A DNA stretch of 64,000 bases, taken from contig JAEWJX010000021.1 in the NCBI GenBank assembly GCA_023386365.1, positions 14,083 through 78,082 of the forward strand, given 5' to 3'. The stretch's first letter is position 1; the number at the start of each line of letters is the position of its first letter. Under the pieces are notes generated by a model, which did no database searches, was not told where the DNA came from, and saw nothing but the letters and a program-made list of their open reading frames with translations. The position numbers were made by a program, and so were the translations under genes. Of this stretch, positions 36,411 to 44,589 are shown one piece after another. The DNA is from Actinomycetes bacterium (GTDB lineage Bacteria > Actinomycetota > Actinomycetes > Actinomycetales > Microbacteriaceae).

Positions 36411-37658
36411 ATGACCGCCACCGCCGTCCGCCCGCCGCTGCTGCGGCCGCGCGACGTCGTGCTCGGCGGGGTGAGTGCGGCCCTCGCCCGCCACCTCGGC
36501 TGGTCGGTCGCCGCCATCCGTGTCGCGTTCGCGGCCGCCGCGGGAGTGGGCGTGCTGTTCGTCGTCTACGCCACGTGGCTGGAGGGCAACCCGGTGCTCG
36601 CCCTCGTCGGTGCCGCCATCGTGCTCCTGTACTTGTGGCTGTGGGCGCTCGTCCCCCGCGAACGGGCCACCCCCGACGAGCCGGCCACGCGCCTGGTGCC
36701 TGTCGCGGCGGTGCTTCTGGGGGCGGCGGCGGTGCTCGCGCTCGCTCCCCTCGTCACGTGGGGGATCAACACGCCGCTGCCGATCGGCGCCGTCGAGAGT
36801 GCCGCGCTCGCCGTGATCTCCATCCTCTGGACCGTCGCCGTCGACGCGCGCGACCCGCGCCGCGCCGCATCCGCCCCCCTGGTGCGGGCGCTCGCCGCCG
36901 GGCTGCTCATCCTGCTCGGGTTGGCGCTGCTTCCGAGCTCGTTCATCGCCGCGCGACCCGTGGTCGCGGTGCTGGCGGTGGTGCTGATCCTGCTCGGGGT
37001 CGCCGGGTTCCTCGTGCCGCCGCTGGTCGCCCGCGCGACCGCCCGCAGTGCCGAACGCGCCGCCCTCGCCCGGCAGGAGCAGCGCGCCGAGATCGCCGCC
37101 CACCTGCACGACTCGGTGCTGCAGACGCTCGCCATCATCCAGAACCGCGCCGGCACCGGGTCGGAGATCGCCCGCATCGCCCGCGCCCAGGAGCGCGAGC
37201 TGCGCGACTGGCTGTTCGCCGGCACCGACCCGTTCGCCGGCGACCTCGCCACCGAACTGCGCACCATGTCGCGTGAGCTGGAGCTGGAGCACGCGGTGCG
37301 CATCGAGGTGGTGACCGTCGGAGACGTTGCCGAGCTGGAGTCGGCGGCGCTCGCCGGAGCCGCGCGGGAGGCGCTCGTGAACGCGGCACGGCACGCGGGG
37401 GGCGACGTCACCGTGTACGCGGAGGCGACCCCGGAGGCGGTCGAGGTGTTCGTGCGCGACCGGGGAGACGGCTTCGATCCGGACGCGATCCCCGCCGGGC
37501 GTCTCGGCATCCGCGAGTCGATCGTGGGCCGGATGGCCCGCGCCGGGGGCACCGCGGTGGTGACCAGTTCACCGGACGGCACCGAGGTGCAGCTGCGGCT
37601 GCCGCGGCGGGCGGCCACCGCATCCGGCGCCGCCACGAACGAAGGAGCTACCCCGTGA
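36411..37658 (+). CDS. PspC-domain sensor histidine kinase
   Basis: 415 residues. The N-terminus is a PspC module (RDVVLGGVSAALARHLGW...AIRVAFAAAAG), followed by several membrane segments up to about residue 215. The HisKA_3 phosphoacceptor is His233 in AAHLHDSVLQTLAI. ATPase features are the N-box REALVNAARHAGG and G1 VRDRGDGFDP. ATG 36411 begins the conserved module. It overlaps its response regulator by GTGA. Fusing the PspC sensor to the kinase is characteristic of actinobacteria. Confidence 0.93.
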   Translation: MTATAVRPPLLRPRDVVLGGVSAALARHLGWSVAAIRVAFAAAAGVGVLFVVYATWLEGNPVLALVGAAIVLLYLWLWALVPRERATPDEPATRLVPVAAVLLGAAAVLALAPLVTWGINTPLPIGAVESAALAVISILWTVAVDARDPRRAASAPLVRALAAGLLILLGLALLPSSFIAARPVVAVLAVVLILLGVAGFLVPPLVARATARSAERAALARQEQRAEIAAHLHDSVLQTLAIIQNRAGTGSEIARIARAQERELRDWLFAGTDPFAGDLATELRTMSRELELEHAVRIEVVTVGDVAELESAALAGAAREALVNAARHAGGDVTVYAEATPEAVEVFVRDRGDGFDPDAIPAGRLGIRESIVGRMARAGGTAVVTSSPDGTEVQLRLPRRAATASGAATNEGATP

Positions 37659-38308
37659 CCCGCGTGCTCATCGTCGACGACCACTCCATCTTCCGCACCG
37701 GCCTGCGTGCCGACCTCGGCGACGCGGTCGAGGTGGTGGGCGAGGCGGGCGACGTGGATGCGGCGGTGCGCGCCGTCGACGAGCTGCGTCCCGAGGTGGT
37801 GCTGCTCGACGTGCACCTGCCCGGTGGGGCGGGTGGCGGCGGCGCTGAGGTGGTGCGCCGGTCGGCTGCGCTGCTCGGCGAGGTGCGATTCCTCGCGCTG
37901 TCGGTCTCGGATTCGGCGGAAGACGTGGTGGGCGTGATCCGTTCCGGGGCGCGCGGCTACATCACGAAGGCGAGCTCGGGGGCGGATGTGGCGGATGCGA
38001 TCCGCACGGTCGCCGCGGGGGATGCGGTGTTCTCGCCGCGCCTGGCGGGTTTCGTGCTGGACGCGTTCGGCACGGCCGCGGGTGCGCCGGCGGTCGCGAC
38101 CCGCGATGACGAACTCGACCGGCTGTCGGCGCGCGAGCAGGAGGTGATGCGCCTCATCGCCCGCGGGTACGCCTACAAGGAGGTGGCATCCCACCTGTTC
38201 ATCTCGATCAAGACGGTGGAGACGCACGTCTCGTCGGTGCTCCGCAAGCTGCAGCTCTCGTCCCGCCACGAGCTGACCGCCTGGGCCCTCGAGCGCCGCC
38301 TCCTCTAG
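37655..38308 (+). CDS. LuxR-family response regulator of the PspC system
   Basis: 217 residues. Receiver with phosphoacceptor Asp52 in VVLLDVHLPGG and conserved Lys in YITKAS. The LuxR HTH is at about residues 155-210 (LSAREQEVMRLIARGYAYK, then SIKTVETHVSSVLRKL). GTG 37655 overlaps the kinase stop. It most likely activates both divergent PspC transcripts. Its 3' end is 18 bases before the first palindromic repeat element, which may double as its terminator. Confidence 0.94.
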   Translation: MTRVLIVDDHSIFRTGLRADLGDAVEVVGEAGDVDAAVRAVDELRPEVVLLDVHLPGGAGGGGAEVVRRSAALLGEVRFLALSVSDSAEDVVGVIRSGARGYITKASSGADVADAIRTVAAGDAVFSPRLAGFVLDAFGTAAGAPAVATRDDELDRLSAREQEVMRLIARGYAYKEVASHLFISIKTVETHVSSVLRKLQLSSRHELTAWALERRLL

Positions 38309-38325
38309 TTGCGTCTCCCGCCCGT

Positions 38326-38380
38326 GAGGGGCCGCAAAGTGCTCGAATCGCGGCGTGTCTTCAGCATTTTGTGTCCCCTC
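38326..38380. repeat. 55-bp palindromic element, copy A (3' side of DUF559 gene)
   Basis: Begins gaggggccgcaaagtgctcg and ends with an inverted counterpart, gcattttgtgtcccctc. It matches the reverse complement of copy B at 47 of 55 positions, with the internal gctcgaatcgcggcgtgtct identical. The TGA stop of the DUF559 gene lies at its right edge, so the element encodes the last codon. It can form a long hairpin between two convergent genes. Confidence 0.85.
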
Positions 38381-39290
38381 ACGGTGGGCGAGTATCGCGG
38401 CTCGCGAGAACGCGCCGAGCCATCGACACGAGCCGCTCCGGATGCCGAAGGTCGTCGTCGTTGACGAAGACGACCTTCCACCCGAGCGACTCGAGCTCCG
38501 CCACCCGGGTCATGTCATCGCGCCACTGATGCGGGTCCCGATGGTGGTCGCCCTGGTACTCGAATGCCACCATCTCCCGTTCGAACGCCAGATCGATGCG
38601 GCGTCGACGGCCGGTCGACGGAATCGTCACCCGAAGATTGGTCCTGAAGCCCGAAATGCCAGCGCGCATCAACACCAGCCGAAGGGCGGACTCCTTCGGG
38701 CTTTCCGCCCCCGGGTCGAGCAACGAGAACGCCTCGTGCAGCAGCGCGCGGCTGCGGGGGGCCGGATGCCGTTCGAGCACCGCGCGGAGACGGTGCGCGC
38801 TGCTCAGCTGGTTGGCGGGTCGGATGAGGTGGTCGCCGGCGGCAACCAGCGCGTCGAGATCGAGGAGGGCGCCCGCCTCGCACCATGAGCGTTCGGGTGA
38901 GCTGACCCGGAGCCCGTCCAGGTCGACCACTTCGCCGGCGGTGGGCACGACGACGAACTTGTGTCCGACGACGCCGCGGGAGCGCGGGCCTCGGCGTGGG
39001 TTGGGGACGGCAACGTGGACGCGGGTGTCGTGTTCCTGCGCAAGGGGGAGGGGGATGCCGTGGAGCTGCGCCGCCGTGACGGAGCAGAAGAACTCGTCGT
39101 CGGCCATCCGGGTGGCGTAGCTGGTGCAGCGTTCGAGGAGCGTGCCGGCGGCGGCGCGTTCGCGGACGCCGTGGAAGGGGCGTGTGAGGTCGGCACCGCG
39201 GAGTCGGCCGTAGCCGAAGCCCGCTGCGACGGCGTCGGAAGTGGAGAAGGCGCGGTCGAGGGGTTCGGGGATGGGGGTCGCGTGGCGCAT
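38379..39290 (-). CDS. DUF559 (Vsr-like PD-(D/E)XK) endonuclease-domain protein
   Basis: 303 residues from ATG 39290, which has TGGAG five bases upstream. Residues 1-190 resemble the N-terminal part of actinobacterial AbiEi/DUF559 proteins (RLRGADLTRPFHGVRE near residue 30). The C-terminal 100 residues are a DUF559 nuclease-like domain: Glu200 in KESALRLVL, the Asp in RIDLAFE, and VAFEYQGDHH carrying the Glu and His positions, then DDMTRVAELESLGW. These match the Vsr-type nuclease motif order. The gene is bracketed by two inverted 55-bp palindromic elements, one of which contains its stop codon. Function of the family is not established. Confidence 0.82.
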   Translation of the reverse strand: MRHATPIPEPLDRAFSTSDAVAAGFGYGRLRGADLTRPFHGVRERAAAGTLLERCTSYATRMADDEFFCSVTAAQLHGIPLPLAQEHDTRVHVAVPNPRRGPRSRGVVGHKFVVVPTAGEVVDLDGLRVSSPERSWCEAGALLDLDALVAAGDHLIRPANQLSSAHRLRAVLERHPAPRSRALLHEAFSLLDPGAESPKESALRLVLMRAGISGFRTNLRVTIPSTGRRRRIDLAFEREMVAFEYQGDHHRDPHQWRDDMTRVAELESLGWKVVFVNDDDLRHPERLVSMARRVLASRDTRPP

Positions 39291-39392
39291 CGCTCCACGG
39301 TCGTGGCCAGGGTGCGCACCGCCGCATCCGGTGGGCCTGGCCTGTGGATGGCGGAGGCGGCGCCGCACTGTGCACAAGCGCACGCCGCCGGG

Positions 39393-39447
39393 GAGGGGTC
39401 GCAAAGTGCGCGAGACACGCCGCGATTCGAGCGCTTTGCGACCCCTC
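39393..39447. repeat. 55-bp palindromic element, copy B (5' side of DUF559 gene)
   Basis: Perfect 14-bp arms gaggggtcgcaaag and ctttgcgacccctc flank a 27-base centre that is partly palindromic. It is the inverted copy of the element at 38326-38380 (47 of 55 identical). It lies 103 bases upstream of the DUF559 start and 28 bases downstream of the lysE stop. No other copy was found in this window by eye. Confidence 0.85.
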
Positions 39448-39474
39448 GGGCGGGGAACCGCAACTCGAGAGTCC

Positions 39475-40128
39475 CTAGTGGCCCGAGCCGAGGAACAGCG
39501 GCAGGGCCACGAGCACGGCGAGGGTGAGCATCACGACCGAGATCGCGCCGTCGAGGATGCGCCACGCCAGCGGGCGGGCGAACAGTGGCGCCAGGGCGCG
39601 GGCCCCGAGGCCGAGGGTGGTGAACCAGGCGACGCTCGCGACGCCGATGCCCAGCCCGAACAGCCAGCGCGCGTCGCCGTGCGTGTTCGCGATCGACCCG
39701 AGGATGGCGATGTCGAGGTACACGTGCGGGTTCAGCCAGGTGACGGCGAGTGTGGTGGCGACCGCGGTCACCAGCGAGCGGCGGCGCACGGTGGCGCTGT
39801 CGTCGGCTTCCGCGTCGAGCCCCTTCGCGGCGGGGGCGAACGCGCGGCGGGCGGCGAGCACCCCGTACCCGGCGAGGAACAGCGCGCCCCCGATCCGGAT
39901 CACCGTCAGCAGCCACGGCACGGAGTCGATCACCCACCCGGTGCCGGCGATCCCGAGCCCGATCAGCACGATGTCGGAGAGGGCGCAGATCGCGACCACC
40001 GCGACCACGTGTTCGCGCCGGATGCCCTGGCGCAGCACGAACGTGTTCTGCGCCCCGATGGCGACGATCATCGAGAAGCCGATGCCGAGCCCGGCGAGGG
40101 CGGCGGCGAGGGCTGCGGATGTGGTCAC
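39475..40128 (-). CDS. LysE/ArgO-family basic amino acid exporter
   Basis: 217 residues from GTG 40128. Six hydrophobic segments and the family's N-terminal motif MIVAIGAQNTFVLRQG at about residue 19. TWLNPHVYLD near residue 130 is the second conserved signature. It exports lysine or arginine when intracellular levels are high. It is divergent from a LysR-type regulator with a palindrome between them, matching the LysE/LysG and ArgO/ArgP arrangement. Confidence 0.92.
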   Translation of the reverse strand: MTTSAALAAALAGLGIGFSMIVAIGAQNTFVLRQGIRREHVVAVVAICALSDIVLIGLGIAGTGWVIDSVPWLLTVIRIGGALFLAGYGVLAARRAFAPAAKGLDAEADDSATVRRRSLVTAVATTLAVTWLNPHVYLDIAILGSIANTHGDARWLFGLGIGVASVAWFTTLGLGARALAPLFARPLAWRILDGAISVVMLTLAVLVALPLFLGSGH

Positions 40129-40158
40129 GGCTTCGACGCTAAGCGCCCACAGCCCGTC

Positions 40159-40174
40159 AATCCAGTTCAGGATT
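40159..40174. promoter_or_regulatory. Candidate LysR operator between lysE-type exporter and regulator
   Basis: aatcc-agttca-ggatt is a perfect 5-bp inverted repeat in the 72-base divergent gap. TAGCAT at 40187-40192 is a TANNNT -10 eight bases before the regulator's ATG, and no Shine-Dalgarno precedes it, so that mRNA is probably leaderless. Confidence 0.5.
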
Positions 40175-40200
40175 CTGCACAACCATTAGCATCGCTTCAG

Positions 40201-41094
40201 ATGAATCTGGATCGCGATCAGCTCGCCACGCTCCGTGCCGTCGTCGACGCGGGCACTTTCGACGCGGCCGCTCGCACCCTCAGCCTCACGCCCTCCGCCG
40301 TCAGCCAGCGCATCAAGGCGCTCGAGCAGCAGCTCGGCCGGGTGCTCGTCGAGCGCAGCAAGCCGGTGCGCGCCACCGAGTCCGGCGAGGTGCTCATCCG
40401 GTTGGCTCGCGAGATCGACCTGCTCGAGACGGATGCGGCATCCGCCCTGCACCTGGACGACGGCGACGGCTTCACGACGGTGCCGCTCGCCGTCAACGCC
40501 GACTCGCTCACCAGCTGGTTCCTCCCCGCCCTCGCGCCGGTGTGCGCCGAGCATCGCCTGGTTGTCGACCTGCACCGCGAAGACCAGGACCGCACCGCCG
40601 AACTGCTGGCCTCCGGCCGGGTGATGGCCGCGGTCACCTCACAGGTCGAACCGGTGCCCGGTTGCACCTCCACGCCCCTCGGGGCGATGGTCTACCGGCC
40701 GGCGGCAGCCCGCGCCTTCGCCGACCGCTGGTTCCCGGACGGCGCTGATGCGGCATCCCTCGCCGTCGCCCCGGTGGTCGACTTCGACCACGATGACGAA
40801 CTGCAGACCCGCTTCCTGCGGAGCGCGACGAAGCGGCCGCTCACCCCGCCCCGCCACTACGTCTCCGGGTCGGGCGACTTCCTGCAGGCCATCGCGCTCG
40901 GCCTCGGATGGGGCATGCTGCTGGAGGCGCAGCTCGCGGATGCCGCCCCCGGCACGTTCGTCGAGCTCGCCCCCGAGGGCCGCGGGATCGCGGTACCCCT
41001 CTACTGGCAGCAGTGGAACCTGCGCTCGCCGACGCTCGACGCGGTCGCATCCGCCGTCGTCGGGGCGGCCCGTACCGCCCTTCGCCGCCGCTGA
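40201..41094 (+). CDS. LysR-family regulator (LysG/ArgP type)
   Basis: 297 residues. N-terminal HTH at 18-45 (TFDAAARTLSLTPSAVSQRIKAL) and a recognition pattern ERSKPVRATESGEVLIR typical of ArgP/LysG. The effector domain follows, with a hydrophobic core around residue 100-130 (VNADSLTSWFLPAL). It should activate the divergent exporter gene when lysine, arginine or citrulline accumulates. ATG 40201 begins the conserved domain and lacks a ribosome-binding site. Confidence 0.92.
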   Translation: MNLDRDQLATLRAVVDAGTFDAAARTLSLTPSAVSQRIKALEQQLGRVLVERSKPVRATESGEVLIRLAREIDLLETDAASALHLDDGDGFTTVPLAVNADSLTSWFLPALAPVCAEHRLVVDLHREDQDRTAELLASGRVMAAVTSQVEPVPGCTSTPLGAMVYRPAAARAFADRWFPDGADAASLAVAPVVDFDHDDELQTRFLRSATKRPLTPPRHYVSGSGDFLQAIALGLGWGMLLEAQLADAAPGTFVELAPEGRGIAVPLYWQQWNLRSPTLDAVASAVVGAARTALRRR

Positions 41095-41194
41095 CAGCGC
41101 CCCGGCGCGGATGCCGTACACTTGTGCAGGTTGCTTACTCAGCCAAGCTTCGGCATGCCCGCAGAGCGGGATCCGGAGGGCGGAGCAGCGACGT

Positions 41195-41267
41195 AGGGCG
41201 GTGGCTCAATTGGTAGAGCAGCGGTCTCCAAAACCGCAGGTTGCAGGTTCGAGTCCTGTCCGCCCTG
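41195..41267 (+). tRNA. tRNA-Trp (anticodon CCA)
   Basis: Acceptor arms agggcgg and ccgccct pair fully. The anticodon stem gcggt/accgc holds loop ctccaaa, anticodon CCA. T arm contains gttcgagtc. Discriminator is G. Its position just before secE is the usual actinobacterial order. A TACACT -10-like element lies at 41117-41122. Confidence 0.97.
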
Positions 41268-41319
41268 CAAGTCCTTCGCACGAGAGTGCGCAGGATCGTC
41301 GGCCGAAAGGGTAGTGAGA

Positions 41320-41598
41320 GTGGCACGCAAAGTGATCGACGAGCCCAGCGAGGACGTCGTCGCGACCGCTAAGCGCGATCGCGCGGCGCGGCGCAGCCCG
41401 TTCGCACGGATCGCTCTCTTCATCCGTCAGGTCGTCGCAGAACTGAAGAAGGTCGTCACGCCGACGCGTCGCGAGCTCTTCACCTTCACCGGTGTGGTGC
41501 TCGTGTTCGTGATCATCATGATGGGCATCGTCTACGGACTCGACACCGTGTTCGCGATCGTCGTGAACTGGGCGTTCGGCACCGGCGATCTCATCTGA
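41320..41598 (+). CDS. secE: Preprotein translocase subunit SecE
   Basis: 92 residues, single-membrane-span SecE. The conserved amphipathic helix IRQVVAELKKVVTPTRRELF precedes the only transmembrane segment (FTGVVLVFVIIMMGIVYGL). It clamps SecY in the general secretion channel. GTG 41320 is favoured because GAAAGG lies nine bases upstream; GTG 41314 is also in frame but too close. It lies between tRNA-Trp and nusG, as in most bacteria. Confidence 0.95.
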   Translation: MARKVIDEPSEDVVATAKRDRAARRSPFARIALFIRQVVAELKKVVTPTRRELFTFTGVVLVFVIIMMGIVYGLDTVFAIVVNWAFGTGDLI

Positions 41599-41643
41599 TC
41601 GTCCGGCCGTGACCGACCACGATCGCTAAGGAAAGAAAGCACT

Positions 41644-42594
41644 GTGACCAACGAAGAGCGCGACATCGACCTCGCCACCGCCGCCGAGCAGTCCTCGGAG
41701 GAGGACGAGGCGCAGGAGGGCAACGTCCTCGCGCAGGAGGAGCGTTCGATCGTCTCCGCCGAGCACAGCGCGCTCCACATCGTCGACGACGAAGACGGTG
41801 ACGTCGAGTCGGAGCTGGAGAGCGCGCTCGACGCGCTCGAGGCGGCCACCGACCCCGAGGCCGACGCGATCGTCGACGACGCCCTCGACATCGACTCCGC
41901 CGAGGAGGCCGACGCGGCGTTCGCCGCCACCTCCGACGAGGAGGTCGTCGAGGCCGAAGGCGACGAGCCCGAGGTCGACCCGTACGACGAGTTCCGTGCG
42001 GAGCTCCGCGCCAAGCTCGGCAAGTGGTACGTCATCCACTCGTACGCCGGCTTCGAGAAGCGCGTCAAGCAGAACATCGAGTCCCGTCGCACGTCGATGG
42101 CCATGGAGGACTACGTCTTCGAGGTCCAGGTGCCGATGGAGGATGTCGTCGAGATCAAGAACGGTCAGCGCAAGCTGGTGAACCGTGTGCGCATCCCCGG
42201 CTACGTGCTGGTGCGTATGGACCTGAATGAAGACTCGTGGTCGGTCGTGCGCCACACCCCCGGTGTCACCGGCTTCGTGGGCAACTCGCACAACCCCACC
42301 CCGCTGCGTTTCGAGGAGGCCTTCAACATGCTGAAGAGCCTCGTGCAGGTCGTGGAGGCCCCGGCGAAGGGTTCGGCTGCGGCGAAGGGCGGCAAGGCTG
42401 CTCCCCGCGTCATCCCCGCCGAGATCGACTTCGAGGCCGGCGAGACCATCACCATCAAGGAGGGCTCGTTCGCGGGTCTTCCGGGCACGATCTCCGAGAT
42501 CAAGCCCGAGAGCGGCAAGCTCACCGTGCTCGTCTCGCTCTTCGAGCGCGAGACCCCGGTCGAGCTGTCGTTCGACCAGGTGACGAAGCTCTAA
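41644..42594 (+). CDS. nusG: Transcription termination/antitermination factor NusG
   Basis: 316 residues: an acidic, low-complexity N-terminal extension of about 120 residues rich in Asp/Glu/Ala is followed by the NGN domain (KWYVIHSYAGFEKRVKQN from about residue 122) and the KOW domain (GSFAGLPGTISEI near residue 280). NusG couples RNA polymerase to Rho or the ribosome. The long acidic extension is typical of actinobacteria. GTG 41644 has AAGGAAAG upstream. A strong terminator follows at 42606-42641. Confidence 0.96.
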   Translation: MTNEERDIDLATAAEQSSEEDEAQEGNVLAQEERSIVSAEHSALHIVDDEDGDVESELESALDALEAATDPEADAIVDDALDIDSAEEADAAFAATSDEEVVEAEGDEPEVDPYDEFRAELRAKLGKWYVIHSYAGFEKRVKQNIESRRTSMAMEDYVFEVQVPMEDVVEIKNGQRKLVNRVRIPGYVLVRMDLNEDSWSVVRHTPGVTGFVGNSHNPTPLRFEEAFNMLKSLVQVVEAPAKGSAAAKGGKAAPRVIPAEIDFEAGETITIKEGSFAGLPGTISEIKPESGKLTVLVSLFERETPVELSFDQVTKL

Positions 42595-42605
42595 AGAACT
42601 TCCAC

Positions 42606-42641
42606 AGGAGGGGCCGGATGCGAGAGCGTCCGGCCCCTCCT
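42606..42641 (+). terminator. Intrinsic-type terminator after nusG
   Basis: aggaggggccgga and tccggcccctcct form a perfect 13-bp stem around a 10-base loop. Weak T-tract follows, as is common in high-GC actinobacteria. It separates secE-nusG from the RhtB gene. Confidence 0.8.
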
Positions 42642-42663
42642 CGTTCGGCAGTACAGTTCTCGC

Positions 42664-43296
42664 ATGGTCCCGCTCGCATCCCTCGGCGCGTTCACCGTCG
42701 CGGCGGTGCTGCTGATCCTCATGCCCGGCCCCAGCATCCTGTTCGTCATCGGGCGTTCGATCGCCTACGGCCGCCTCGCCGGTGTGCTGAGCGTGGTGGG
42801 CAACGCCCTCGGGATGCTGCCGCTGCTCACGCTGGTGGCGCTCGGGGTGGGGGCGCTCGTCGCCCAGTCGGTGGTGATCTTCACCATCATCAAGGTGATC
42901 GGCGCCGGCTACCTGGTGTACCTCGGCATCCAGGCGATCCGTCATCGCAACGAGGTTCCGGATGCGGAACAGGGCCCCCGTCGGTCGCCGTGGCGCCTGC
43001 TGGCTGAGGGTTTCGTGGTGGGCGTCACCAACCCGAAGACGATCGCGTTCTTCGTGGCGGTGCTGCCGCAGTTCGTCGACTACTCAGCCGGCAACATCCC
43101 ATGGCAGCTAGCCGAGCTGGGTCTGGTGTTCGTGGTGCTGGCGCTGATCTGCGACTCGTGCTGGGCGCTGGCCGCCGGCACCGCACGCGCATGGTTCGCG
43201 AACTCCCCGAAGCGCATCGCGCGCCTGCGGGCCACCGGCGGCGGGATGATGATCGGCCTCGGCGGCATCCTGTTGCTCACCGGCAACAAGCACTGA
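42664..43296 (+). CDS. RhtB/LysE-family amino acid exporter inserted between nusG and rplK
   Basis: 210 residues with six hydrophobic segments. The N-terminal LMPGPSILFVIGRSIAYGR (residues 21-39) is the RhtB signature, and VGVTNPKTIAFFVAVLPQF the second. It probably exports threonine, homoserine or a related metabolite. ATG 42664 begins right after the nusG terminator. Its presence between nusG and rplK breaks the usual nusG-rplK adjacency, so it is a local insertion with its own transcription. Confidence 0.9.
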   Translation: MVPLASLGAFTVAAVLLILMPGPSILFVIGRSIAYGRLAGVLSVVGNALGMLPLLTLVALGVGALVAQSVVIFTIIKVIGAGYLVYLGIQAIRHRNEVPDAEQGPRRSPWRLLAEGFVVGVTNPKTIAFFVAVLPQFVDYSAGNIPWQLAELGLVFVVLALICDSCWALAAGTARAWFANSPKRIARLRATGGGMMIGLGGILLLTGNKH

Positions 43297-43414
43297 GGAT
43301 GCTGTAAGCTATCCCGGTTGCCCGTGCGCTTTGGCGTGCGCGTGACCGCCCACCGCATCCGACCGGATGGCGGGAGAGTGAGGCTCCGCCTCGTTCGACG
43401 AGAGAAAAGGAAAC
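43297..43414 (+). promoter_or_regulatory. rplKA promoter and leader
   Basis: A TAAGCT -10-like element at 43305-43310 starts a roughly 100-base untranslated leader containing gaggctccgcctc-type hairpins and ending in AAAAGGAAAC before the rplK ATG. L1 is known to bind the leader of its own mRNA; a binding site here is plausible but not demonstrated. Confidence 0.4.
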
Positions 43415-43846
43415 ATGGCACCGAAGAAGAAGGTGACCGGCCTGATCAAGCTCCAGATCAACGCCGGCGCCGCCAACCCGGCCCCGCCCATCGGCCCGGC
43501 CCTGGGTCAGCACGGCGTGAACATCATGGAGTTCTGCAAGGCGTACAACGCGGCGACCGAGTCGCAGCGCGGCAACGTCATCCCGGTCGAGATCACCGTC
43601 TACGAAGACCGTTCGTTCACGTTCATCCTGAAGACCCCGCCCGCCGCGGAGCTCATCAAGAAGGCCGCCGGTGTGGCGAAGGGGTCGTCGACCCCCCACA
43701 CCGTCAAGGTCGCGAAGCTCACCTCCGACCAGGTGCGCGCCATCGCCGAGCAGAAGCAGGCAGACCTCAACGCGAACGACGTCGAGGCGGCAATGAAGAT
43801 CATCGCGGGCACCGCCCGTTCGATGGGGATCACGGTGGAGGCGTAA
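43415..43846 (+). CDS. rplK: 50S ribosomal protein L11
   Basis: 143 residues, standard length. The conserved N-terminal KVTGLIKLQINAGAANPAPP, PALGQHGVNIMEFCK and the C-terminal RNA-binding domain (AKGSSTPHTVKVAKLT) are all present. It forms the GTPase-associated centre with 23S rRNA and is the target region of thiostrepton. ATG 43415 follows AAAAGGAAAC. It is three bases before rplA. Confidence 0.98.
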   Translation: MAPKKKVTGLIKLQINAGAANPAPPIGPALGQHGVNIMEFCKAYNAATESQRGNVIPVEITVYEDRSFTFILKTPPAAELIKKAAGVAKGSSTPHTVKVAKLTSDQVRAIAEQKQADLNANDVEAAMKIIAGTARSMGITVEA

Positions 43847-43848
43847 TC

Positions 43849-44538
43849 ATGGCACCCAAGTCCAAGCTCTACCGTGCCGCCGCCGAGAAGATCGAGGCCG
43901 GCAAGTTCTACGGTCCCGACGAGGCTGTCGCCGTCGTCAAGGAGACCGGGTCGAAGAAGTTCGACTCCACCGTCGAGGTCGCGCTGAAGCTCGGCGTCGA
44001 CCCCCGCAAGGCGGACCAGATGGTGCGCGGCACCGTCATCCTCCCGCACGGCACCGGAAAGGTCGCGCGCGTCCTCGTGTTCGCGACCGGCCCCGCCGCT
44101 GAGGCCGCCATCGCGGCCGGCGCGGACGAGGTCGGCGGCGCCGAGCTCATCGAGAAGGTCGCCGCCGGTTACACCGACTTCGACTCGGCCGTCTCGACGC
44201 CCGAGCTCATGGGTCAGGTGGGTCGTCTCGGTAAGGTGCTCGGTCCGCGTGGCCTCATGCCGAACCCGAAGACCGGCACCGTGACGCCGGATGTGGCGAA
44301 GGCCGTGTCCGACATCAAGGGCGGAAAGATCGAGTTCCGCGTCGACAAGCACGCGAATGTGCACTTCGTGATCGGCAAGGCCGGCTTCTCGGCCGACCAG
44401 CTGAACGAGAACTTCCGCGCCGCTCTCGACGAGATCCAGCGTGCGAAGCCGTCGTCGTCGAAGGGTCGCTACATCCAGAAGGGGTCGCTCTCGACCACCT
44501 TCGGCCCGGGCGTTCCGCTCGACGTGGCTGCGCTCTAA
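43849..44538 (+). CDS. rplA: 50S ribosomal protein L1
   Basis: 229 residues, standard length. The L1 signature appears as GKVLGPRGLMPNPKTGTV near residue 126. It binds the L1 stalk of 23S rRNA and usually represses its own operon. ATG 43849 overlaps nothing and follows rplK by two bases. A terminator with UUCG loop lies at 44559-44582. Confidence 0.98.
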   Translation: MAPKSKLYRAAAEKIEAGKFYGPDEAVAVVKETGSKKFDSTVEVALKLGVDPRKADQMVRGTVILPHGTGKVARVLVFATGPAAEAAIAAGADEVGGAELIEKVAAGYTDFDSAVSTPELMGQVGRLGKVLGPRGLMPNPKTGTVTPDVAKAVSDIKGGKIEFRVDKHANVHFVIGKAGFSADQLNENFRAALDEIQRAKPSSSKGRYIQKGSLSTTFGPGVPLDVAAL

Positions 44539-44558
44539 GCACAACGCATTTCAGGAGA

Positions 44559-44582
44559 GGGTCCGCTTCGGCGGGCCCTTTT
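44559..44582 (+). terminator. Intrinsic terminator after rplKA
   Basis: gggtccgc-ttcg-gcgggccc (one G-U) followed by tttt: an 8-bp stem with a UUCG tetraloop and U-tract, a textbook terminator. It sits between rplA and the convergent ROK gene. Confidence 0.88.
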
Positions 44583-44589
44583 CTGCGTC

